Positions 57,608-64,000 of a DNA stretch of 64,000 nt are shown one piece after another. This DNA comes from Pseudomonas atagonensis (GTDB lineage Bacteria > Pseudomonadota > Gammaproteobacteria > Pseudomonadales > Pseudomonadaceae). Both the position numbers and the translations under genes were made by a program. The notes under the pieces were generated by a model. That model was not told the DNA's origin. It was given only the letters and a program-made list of their open reading frames with translations, and did no database searches. The stretch covers positions 19,177 to 83,176 of the forward strand of contig NZ_VXCA01000036.1 of NCBI RefSeq assembly GCF_011369485.1. The letters are read 5' to 3'. The stretch's first letter is position 1. Each line of letters begins with the position of its first letter.

Positions 57608-59692
57608 ATGAAGCATTTGCTCCCCAGCACCGCCCTCGCTCTTTTCATCGGTATCGGCCTGTTGCCGGTGTCGGGCAATTCGTTCGCAGCCAACAGCTGG
57701 GACAAGTTGCAGCCTGATCGCGATGAAGTGATCGCCAGCCTGAACGTCGTCGAGTTGCTCAAGCGTCACCACTACAGCAAGCCGCCGCTCGACGATGCGC
57801 GCTCGGTGATCATCTACGACAGCTACATCAAGCTGCTGGATCCGTCGCGCAGCTATTTCATGGCCAGCGACATCGCCGAATTCGACAAGTGGAAGACCCA
57901 GTTCGACGACTTCCTCAAAAGCGGCGACCTCAACGCCGGGTTCACCATCTACAAGCGCTACCTGGACCGCGTCAAGGCGCGTCTGGACTTCGCCCTTGCC
58001 GAGCTGAACAAAGGCGTCGACAAGATGGACTTCACTTCCAAGGAAACCTTGCTGATCGATCGCAAAGACGCTCCTTGGCTCAAATCCACCGCAGAACTCG
58101 ACGACCTGTGGCGCAAACGCGTCAAGGACGAAGTCCTGCGCCAGAAGATCGCCGGCAAAGAGCCGAAGCAGATTCAGGAAACCCTGACCAAGCGCTACAA
58201 GAACCAGTTGGCGCGCCTCGATCAGACCCGTCCGGAAGACATCTTCCAGGCGTACATCAACACCTTCGCCATGTCGTACGACCCGCACACCAACTATCTG
58301 TCGCCGGATAATGCGGAAAACTTCGACATCAACATGAGCCTGTCCCTCGAGGGCATCGGCGCCGTGTTGCAGAGCGACAACGACCAGGTGAAAGTCGTGC
58401 GTCTGGTGCCGGCAGGCCCTGCCGACAAGACCAAACAGGTTGCACCGGCCGACAAGATCATCGGCGTTGCCCAGGGCAACAAAGAGATGGTCGACGTGGT
58501 CGGCTGGCGTCTGGATGAAGTGGTCAAACTGATCCGTGGCCCGAAAGGCACCGTGGTGCGACTGGAAGTGATTCCGGCGAGCAATGCGCCGAACGATCAG
58601 ACCACCAAGATCGTGCCGATCACCCGTGAAGCGGTGAAGCTCGAAGACCAGGCCGTGAAGAAATCCGTGCTGAACCTGAAACAGGACGGCAAGGACTACA
58701 AGCTCGGCGTGATCGAAATTCCGGCCTTCTACCTCGACTTCAAGGCATTCCGTGCCGGTGACCCGGATTACAAGAGCACCACGCGTGACGTCAAGAAGCT
58801 GCTGACCGAACTGCAGAAAGAGAAAGTCGACGGCGTGGTCATCGACCTGCGCAACAACGGCGGCGGTTCCCTGCAGGAAGCCACCGAGCTGACCAGCCTG
58901 TTCATCGACAAGGGCCCGACCGTTCTCGTGCGTAACGCCGATGGTCGCGTCGACGTGCTGGAAGATGAAAACCCGGGCGCGTTCTACAAAGGCCCGATGG
59001 CGCTGCTGGTCAACCGCCTGTCCGCCTCGGCTTCGGAGATTTTTGCCGGCGCCATGCAGGACTACCACCGCGCGCTGATCATCGGTGGCCAGACCTTCGG
59101 CAAAGGCACCGTGCAGACCATTCAGCCGCTGAACCATGGCGAACTGAAACTGACGCTGGCCAAGTTCTACCGGGTTTCCGGTCAGAGCACCCAGCATCAG
59201 GGCGTACTGCCGGACATCGATTACCCTTCGTTGATCGACACCAAGGAAATCGGGGAAAGCGCCCTGCCGGAAGCCATGCCGTGGGACACCATCAAGGCAG
59301 CCATCAAACCGGCGGTCGATCCGTTCAAACCGTACCTGGCGCAACTCAAGTCCGAGCATGACGCTCGCACGGCCAAGGACGCCGAGTTCGTGTTCATCCG
59401 TGACAAACTGGCACTGGCGCAGAAGCTGATGGAAGAAAAAACTGTCAGCCTCAACGAAGCCGACCGTCGTGCCCAGCACACTGACATCGACGCCAAGCAA
59501 CTGGCGATGGAGAACATCCGTCGCAAAGCCAAAGGCGAAGAGCCGCTCAAAGAGCTGAAGAAAGAAGACGACGACGCTCTCGCGGCTGCCGAGCCGGACA
59601 AGGTCAAACCAGAAGACGATGCCTACCTGAGCGAAACCGGGCGCGTTCTGCTGGATTACCTGAAGCTGAGCAACCAGGTGGCCAAAAAGTAA
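57608..59692 (+). CDS. prc: Tail-specific (C-terminal processing) protease
   Basis: This 694-residue periplasmic S41 protease has a signal peptide (MKHLLPSTALALFIGIGLLPVSGNSFA). An N-terminal helical domain, a PDZ domain around 230-320 (EGIGAVLQSDNDQVKVVRLVPAGPA) and the catalytic domain follow. The Ser is in RLSASASEIFAGAM (about 472) and the Lys in GQTFGKGTVQ (about 498). A DUF3340-like C-terminus completes it. ATG 57608 gives the signal peptide; the frame opens at 57575. It degrades incorrectly folded and tagged periplasmic proteins. A strong terminator follows. Confidence 0.94.
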   Translation: MKHLLPSTALALFIGIGLLPVSGNSFAANSWDKLQPDRDEVIASLNVVELLKRHHYSKPPLDDARSVIIYDSYIKLLDPSRSYFMASDIAEFDKWKTQFDDFLKSGDLNAGFTIYKRYLDRVKARLDFALAELNKGVDKMDFTSKETLLIDRKDAPWLKSTAELDDLWRKRVKDEVLRQKIAGKEPKQIQETLTKRYKNQLARLDQTRPEDIFQAYINTFAMSYDPHTNYLSPDNAENFDINMSLSLEGIGAVLQSDNDQVKVVRLVPAGPADKTKQVAPADKIIGVAQGNKEMVDVVGWRLDEVVKLIRGPKGTVVRLEVIPASNAPNDQTTKIVPITREAVKLEDQAVKKSVLNLKQDGKDYKLGVIEIPAFYLDFKAFRAGDPDYKSTTRDVKKLLTELQKEKVDGVVIDLRNNGGGSLQEATELTSLFIDKGPTVLVRNADGRVDVLEDENPGAFYKGPMALLVNRLSASASEIFAGAMQDYHRALIIGGQTFGKGTVQTIQPLNHGELKLTLAKFYRVSGQSTQHQGVLPDIDYPSLIDTKEIGESALPEAMPWDTIKAAIKPAVDPFKPYLAQLKSEHDARTAKDAEFVFIRDKLALAQKLMEEKTVSLNEADRRAQHTDIDAKQLAMENIRRKAKGEEPLKELKKEDDDALAAAEPDKVKPEDDAYLSETGRVLLDYLKLSNQVAKK

Positions 59693-59760
59693 GGTGATGG
59701 CAATTTAATGGTGGCGATCCCCGGATCGTCATCAAACAGTCATCATTCTGTCGTGCAATA

Positions 59761-59812
59761 AAGGACTGGGAGCGGTTCTCTTCATCGAGAACGCTCCCAG
59801 TCCTTTTTTTAT
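59761..59812 (+). terminator. Strong rho-independent terminator
   Basis: AAGGACTGGGAGCG-TTCTC and GAGAACGCTCCCAGTCCTT form a stem of about 19 bp with a short loop, then T7, downstream of prc. Confidence 0.95.
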
Positions 59813-59826
59813 CGCCAGAGATTGCC

Positions 59827-61617
59827 ATGACCACGACCGAACAGCTGAGTGCCTTGAGCTCGATCCTGACTCAAAGCGGTTTACACAGCCTGTTTCAGCC
59901 GATCATCTGTCTCTCCGAGCGGCGCATCCTCGGTTACGAAGCCCTCACTCGTGGCCCTTCCAACAGCCCCCTGCATTCGCCCATCGCTCTGTTTGCAGTG
60001 GCACGTCAGGCAGGACGGTTGAGTGAACTGGAAATCGCCTGCCGGCAATCCGCTTGCCGCCGTTTCAACGAACAGCAACTGCCCGGCAAACTGTTTCTCA
60101 ACGTCTCGCCTGAATCGTTGCTGGAAGCGGCGCATCAGCCTGGACGCACATTGCAACTGCTGCAGGACTTCGGCATTCCACCAAGTCAGGTGGTGATCGA
60201 ACTGACTGAACAAACGCCAATCGACGACTTCCAGTTGCTGCAGACTGCGCTGCATCACTACCGGGCCATGGGTTTTTCGATTGCGCTGGATGATCTGGGT
60301 GCCGGCTATTCCAGCCTACGCTTGTGGTCGGAATTGCGCCCGGATTACGTGAAGATCGACCGACACTTCATCGATGGCATTCATCAGGACGCGTTGAAAC
60401 GGGAGTTCGTCGGCTCAATCCTGCAAATCGCCAAAGCCTCCCGGGCGCAGGTCATTGCCGAAGGCATTGAACTGCCGGAAGAACTGGCCGTGCTGACCGA
60501 AATGGGCGTCGACTTCGTGCAAGGTTACTTGCTGGGCCGCCCACAGGAACATCCACCGCGCGATGCCCGCGCGCTGATGCCCAAACACGACAGCAGCGCC
60601 GTTGCACTGAATGACGAGGGCAGCGACCTCAGCGCCCTGCTCAACGACCAACCGGCCGTACCGCGCGACACGCCGACTGCCACAGTGCTGGAAGCCTTCC
60701 GACGCCAAGCCAACCTCAACTCGCTGGCCGTGCTCGACGAACAAGGCCAACCGTGCGGCATCGTTCACCGCCATTCCCTCTCGGATGCCCTGCTCAAACC
60801 CTTCGCCACCGACCTGTTCGCCCGTAAACCCATTAGCCGCCTGATGAATGACGATTTCCTCGCCGTCGAGATGAGTCAGTCACTGCAACAAGTCAGCCGC
60901 CTGATCACCAGCCGCGCTCGCCAACGCATCGAAGAAGATTTCATCATCACCCTCAACGGCAGCTACCTCGGCCTTGGCCGGGTGATCGACGTACTCAAAC
61001 TCATCACCGAACTGAAAATCCAGCAGGCCCGCTACGCCAACCCACTGACCCTGCTACCCGGCAACGTGCCGATCCAGCAATGCCTGACCCGTCTGTTGCA
61101 ACAAGGCCGCGAATCGGTGATCTGCTACGTCGACATCGACAGCTTCAAACCCTTCAACGACATCTACGGCTATGGCCGTGGCGACGAAGTGCTGCTGTGC
61201 CTGGCGCAATGCCTCAACGAGCGCGTCGACCCCAGCCGCGACTTCGTCGGCCACATCGGCGGCGACGACTTCCTCCTCGTCCTCGGCCCGGAAGACTGGC
61301 GCAAACGCCTCAACCAGCTACTCGACGACTTCCAAAGCCAATGCCGCCGCTTCTACCGCCCCGAACACCTTGAAGCTGGCTGCTTTATCGCCCCGAATCG
61401 CCAAGGGGTTCGGCAGGAGTTTCCACTACTTTCACTGTCTATCGGCGTCGTCCATTTACACCCGGAAGCCTGTGCTCAACTCGACGCCAGCCAACTTGCG
61501 GAGATGGCGTCGCAGGCGAAGCATCATGCGAAGAATGTTCCGGGGTATAGCGTGCATTTGTTGGATAGCCTTACAGCCCCGGAATTGCATGCGCCGCAAT
61601 TGATGGGCCAGCGTTGA
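59827..61617 (+). CDS. EAL-CBS-GGDEF cyclic-di-GMP protein
   Basis: This 596-residue cytoplasmic protein has an unusual order. An N-terminal EAL domain (1-245) carries YEALTRG, ELTEQTP, ALDDLGAGYSSL, KIDRHFI, AEGIELPEE and QGYLLGRP, a full catalytic set. A CBS-like pair (about 270-400) follows, then a C-terminal GGDEF domain with YVDIDSFKPFND, GYGRGDEVL and GHIGGDDF. GGDDF replaces GGDEF, so cyclase activity is doubtful and it may be regulatory. Overall a c-di-GMP phosphodiesterase with a degenerate GGDEF is likeliest. It is a single gene with no partner. Confidence 0.88.
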   Translation: MTTTEQLSALSSILTQSGLHSLFQPIICLSERRILGYEALTRGPSNSPLHSPIALFAVARQAGRLSELEIACRQSACRRFNEQQLPGKLFLNVSPESLLEAAHQPGRTLQLLQDFGIPPSQVVIELTEQTPIDDFQLLQTALHHYRAMGFSIALDDLGAGYSSLRLWSELRPDYVKIDRHFIDGIHQDALKREFVGSILQIAKASRAQVIAEGIELPEELAVLTEMGVDFVQGYLLGRPQEHPPRDARALMPKHDSSAVALNDEGSDLSALLNDQPAVPRDTPTATVLEAFRRQANLNSLAVLDEQGQPCGIVHRHSLSDALLKPFATDLFARKPISRLMNDDFLAVEMSQSLQQVSRLITSRARQRIEEDFIITLNGSYLGLGRVIDVLKLITELKIQQARYANPLTLLPGNVPIQQCLTRLLQQGRESVICYVDIDSFKPFNDIYGYGRGDEVLLCLAQCLNERVDPSRDFVGHIGGDDFLLVLGPEDWRKRLNQLLDDFQSQCRRFYRPEHLEAGCFIAPNRQGVRQEFPLLSLSIGVVHLHPEACAQLDASQLAEMASQAKHHAKNVPGYSVHLLDSLTAPELHAPQLMGQR

Positions 61618-61710
61618 TATCTCCAATAAAATAACCAGCCTACTCGTGAAGAACATCAACGCTTCACTAGGCTATTTGTGTTGATCAAAAATTATGATGA
61701 CTTATTCAAA

Positions 61711-62019
61711 TTACTTCTTATTGAGTGATGCATCGCTAACAACTGCAGAAATATGCTTTAACCACGCATTGCCATCCTTCCACTCATGCCAATAGCAGTA
61801 ACAACATCCAATTTTCTTCAGCAAAAAATCTCGAATTTCATTTTCTTTTAGGTTCATCGCGATTATTTCATCGATCTCCTTCTTCACATTCTCCAACTCG
61901 CAACTTTCTGAATCCGTTATAAAAAACTTAACAACATCATCTGCCAAATCGAATTCACACATCCAATCTTCATGAAAATAGCCCCCAAGGAACTGAAAAA
62001 GCTCAGAACCATTTCCCAC
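61711..62019 (-). CDS. CdiI-type immunity protein
   Basis: This 102-residue acidic protein has GSELFQFLGGYFHEDWMCEFDLADDVVKFF, resembling the CdiI_2 immunity family (YFHxDW hallmark). The GTG start (62019) is assumed since an in-frame stop lies just upstream. It is AT-rich and lies downstream of the Rhs locus, consistent with an orphan immunity gene kept against a former or neighbour toxin. Confidence 0.6.
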   Translation of the reverse strand: MGNGSELFQFLGGYFHEDWMCEFDLADDVVKFFITDSESCELENVKKEIDEIIAMNLKENEIRDFLLKKIGCCYCYWHEWKDGNAWLKHISAVVSDASLNKK

Positions 62020-62082
62020 TAGAAATTACAGCGCCTTAAATATTGACTACTCAGACAATTCGTTTTTAGCAGGACTCTCAAC

Positions 62083-62499
62083 CTACCAAGCCGAAAACCC
62101 TTCTTGATCCGCAACATACAACTCTTCCTCCCAAACCTCTGAAAGCTTAATATAAATATCTCTAAAAAATATCTTTGGATCTTGCATTTCACCCCAACCA
62201 ATCGGAAGCAATGAGCGAGAAAGAGGATCATGTTTCAGCACCGTAAAAAAAACACTTTCATCCCCAGCAAGAGCCTCGCTCAACACAGACAACAAAACAA
62301 ATTTGTGCCGATGACTCAGCCCCGCGAATCGCGTGACAACAAACCGAGAAATCAGCCGTTCTCTATCTAATGGACATTCAGGATCATACTCCGCCAATTC
62401 AGCCCCGAGGGTTTCTTCTCGATCATAAATATCGAAACCTCCTAGAAAATGCTTCAATTTTGGATCATATGGGATATCAAGATAAGGGTGCATCAACAT
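62083..62499 (-). CDS. Hypothetical protein, possible immunity protein
   Basis: This 138-residue protein (MLMHPYLDIPYDPKLKHFLGGFDIYDREETLGAELAEYDPECPLD ... ADQEGFSAW) is moderately acidic, with charge and size typical of immunity proteins. It overlaps the upstream 98-residue gene by 1 nt, so the two are an operon. I do not recognise the family. Confidence 0.5.
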   Translation of the reverse strand: MLMHPYLDIPYDPKLKHFLGGFDIYDREETLGAELAEYDPECPLDRERLISRFVVTRFAGLSHRHKFVLLSVLSEALAGDESVFFTVLKHDPLSRSLLPIGWGEMQDPKIFFRDIYIKLSEVWEEELYVADQEGFSAW

Positions 62500-62795
62500 T
62501 AAATCGTTTCCACAGGATAAAGAGTTATTGGCTTCAATGTCTCAAAGTCGAATTTCATTTCAAACGCATTCATTTTAGAAACGAAGCGCGGATTGTCATG
62601 ATCTATTGGATTCGGCTCATATCCATGACCTACATTGTCCATTGGCATTCGCACAACCAAATTCCCCATACTATCTTCCCCAGTAAATCGAGACATTTTC
62701 CTTACCTCTCTAGTCATAGCTTCATTACAAGCATTCATCTGAGCTCGGTAGCTAAGAAACTGAGAACTCCAAACACCTCTAAACATTTTCTCCAC
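62499..62795 (-). CDS. Hypothetical protein, possible toxin-domain fragment
   Basis: This 98-residue protein (MEKMFRGVWSSQFLSYRAQM ... KMSRFTGEDSMGNLVVRMPM ... VETI) lies in front of the possible immunity gene with a 1-nt overlap. Its size and position fit an orphaned toxin C-terminus plus cognate immunity gene, but no catalytic motif is seen and a role as an immunity or effector protein is equally possible. Confidence 0.45.
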   Translation of the reverse strand: MEKMFRGVWSSQFLSYRAQMNACNEAMTREVRKMSRFTGEDSMGNLVVRMPMDNVGHGYEPNPIDHDNPRFVSKMNAFEMKFDFETLKPITLYPVETI

Positions 62796-62921
62796 CTAAA
62801 GCGTTGATCCATTCAATTATTCACAAATAGCGACACAACACCTTTACTGCATGACCACCTCCACGCTCAACCTCCCCCCCCTTAAAACTGAAAAAAAATC
62901 CTGAAAAAAACCATTACACCT

Positions 62922-62960
62922 GCGAAAACAGAAGAAAACAGAAGAAAACAGAAGAAAACA
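62922..62960. repeat. Short tandem decamer GAAGAAAACA
   Basis: Three exact head-to-tail copies (62931-62960) follow a partial copy in the AT-rich gap between the Rhs immunity gene and the downstream orphan genes. This is a slippage-prone simple repeat. Confidence 0.8.
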
Positions 62961-63021
62961 ACACCTTAAACATTTAATAGAACTCTTAAATCCTGATTAT
63001 AAAAAAGCCCAATTCAAAGTC

Positions 63022-63408
63022 CTAGACACTTACCCAATCCATATAAAACAGTCGCTGCTCATCGGGATTGTTCGCTAGACCTTCTTCTTCATAATCAAAT
63101 ATAAATACGAGATCACCTAGACCTGGCTCCCTGCCAGCCACTAGTTCGTATGCTTTCAAGCCAAGAGACATTTGAGATGACATACTTGATGGATGAACAT
63201 TTATTTTCGCCCCTTTGCAATAGAACGTTATGAAAGGATTATCACTCCTTAACGAAGCAAAGCATTTATAAAAATCACGACCATAGTACGTCCCTCCATA
63301 TCCAGATTCAAACACTAGGACAATAGATATTTCCTCGCTATCACATATCAGATCGACCCCTTGCCTTACACCATCCATCGAAACAATAACTGCGAACACT
63401 GACTTCAC
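63022..63408 (-). CDS. Immunity protein for the Rhs toxin
   Basis: This 128-residue protein (MKSVFAVIVSMDGVRQGVDL ... FDYEEEGLANNPDEQ ... MDWVSV) begins in a 4-nt overlap with the end of the Rhs gene (63405-63408). That is the standard arrangement of a toxin tip and its cognate immunity protein. The acidic C-terminal half fits a binder of a positively charged active site. No family is recognised. Confidence 0.7.
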   Translation of the reverse strand: MKSVFAVIVSMDGVRQGVDLICDSEEISIVLVFESGYGGTYYGRDFYKCFASLRSDNPFITFYCKGAKINVHPSSMSSQMSLGLKAYELVAGREPGLGDLVFIFDYEEEGLANNPDEQRLFYMDWVSV

Positions 63409-64000
63409 TTATCTATTCTCCTATGCGGATTTGGAATAGAGTATCCAAACTCCCTACCGTCATCAATAATCAATGTAGCACCAAGAATATCTTCCCTGTT
63501 TATTCTGCCAGGGATAGCAACCTCCTGCTCTTTGCTGAAATTATATGCTGCCCCTAGTTCCTTTTTAAGATCTCGCCCAGGAATCATTTTCAATGTGTAG
63601 AGAAATCCTGGCCTTGTGAAATAGCTTGTAGCGAATGCTTTCCCCATATCTCTGGAAAGAGATGTACTAATAAAATTGCTCGGAGGGAAATCGCTATCGA
63701 TTGAGTGAAGAAATAAATCATTGCTATCCCCTTTACTCGTGAAACCATCTTCAAATACCTCAGAAGGATCTTTTGCATCTCCCCGGTACAAATAAATTTG
63801 TTTCGTCTTAGGTGCAGGGAGAGAAGGCCCCTCCTCTCCATTTGGTATTTTTTCCTTGGGATCGACAGTTTCTAACGATGGTCTGTTGCACCCATCTCCG
63901 CCTGGACACTCGCTCAACCCCAACGGATCCACCCACCCCGTCGGATTCGGCACGTACTGGTACTGATTCAACCCACCCGCCAACTTGATCGGATCCGGCG
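63405..64000 (-). CDS. Rhs protein C-terminus with ADP-ribosyltransferase-like toxin (partial)
   Basis: The gene runs off the right edge; only the last 198 residues are here. The core ends with the Rhs hallmark PDPIKLAGGLNQYQYVPNPTGWVDPLGL. The tip reads IYLYRGDAKDPSEVFEDGF, then SNFISTSLSRDMGKAF and FSKEQEVAIPGRINREDILGATL. The R (YRGD), S-T-S and E (near KEQE) order resembles the cholera/pertussis-type R-S-E mono-ADP-ribosyltransferases. The predicted effector would be delivered, probably by type VI secretion, and neutralised by the overlapping immunity gene. The N-terminal part and delivery domain are outside the window. Confidence 0.7.
   Translation of the reverse strand, partial: PDPIKLAGGLNQYQYVPNPTGWVDPLGLSECPGGDGCNRPSLETVDPKEKIPNGEEGPSLPAPKTKQIYLYRGDAKDPSEVFEDGFTSKGDSNDLFLHSIDSDFPPSNFISTSLSRDMGKAFATSYFTRPGFLYTLKMIPGRDLKKELGAAYNFSKEQEVAIPGRINREDILGATLIIDDGREFGYSIPNPHRRIDK

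Overview
This 64 kb window is chromosomal DNA from a Pseudomonas, most likely of the P. fluorescens group. The evidence is the gene content and order (mtnB-mtnD-mtnC, aroC-prmB-smr-folE, minCDE-rluA, a puuE-uraD-alc-allA-puuD uric-acid block), high GC, and many inverted-repeat REP elements (GCGGGCTTGCTCGCGA type) between genes. Assignments rest on reading motifs and recalled families; no database search was run.

Layout. (1) 1-12.4 kb: core genes. They include an ankyrin protein, a FATP-like acyl-CoA synthetase, methionine-salvage genes with an MFS transporter, aroC, prmB, an isochorismatase-family hydrolase and an Smr protein. (2) 12.5-26.1 kb: a mosaic, partly decayed island inserted at the very 5' end of folE. 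The left junction keeps the original folE start (MSLEQNYTA). The right junction holds the rest of folE behind a start supplied by the island. Cargo from left to right: an AAA ATPase / PIN-like nuclease / RNA ligase operon, small unknown genes, a 12-13-residue-repeat protein, a tRNA-Gly(CCC) 3'-half relic, LexA-controlled umuDC, a 51-bp tandem repeat array, a Dam-type methylase behind a second LexA box, prophage debris (spanin and tail protein I fragments), an N-truncated integrase, a DUF2442/DUF4160 pair, and the C-terminal stub of a second integrase touching folE. (3) 26.1-40.4 kb: folE, a glutaredoxin-like gene, an aminotransferase with a divergent MarR gene, then purine/uric-acid catabolism. 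This block has two NCS2 permeases, HIU hydrolase, puuE, uraD, alc, allA, puuD and two tandem Tsx-like outer-membrane channels. (4) 40.5-49.6 kb: patatin, lipid A acyltransferase, minCDE, rluA, an M18 aminopeptidase and a large MscS-type channel. (5) 49.9-56.3 kb: a PhnF-like GntR regulator diverging from an ABC importer with a phosphodiesterase-superfamily enzyme and a HAD phosphatase. (6) 56.4-61.6 kb: quinone oxidoreductase, Prc protease and an EAL-CBS-GGDEF protein. (7) 61.7-64.0 kb: the 3' end of an Rhs gene with an ADP-ribosyltransferase-like toxin tip, followed by immunity-type genes.

The most interesting system is the three-gene operon at 12810-15406. It pairs an SMC/OLD-like ATPase (DUF3696-like) with a putative PIN RNase and an RNA ligase whose nucleotidyltransferase motifs are all visible. 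The genes abut or overlap by 4 nt and lie in AT-richer DNA at one end of the island. An RNA-cutting and RNA-sealing activity under ATPase control in a mobile island suggests an RNA damage/repair defence module. That function is inference.
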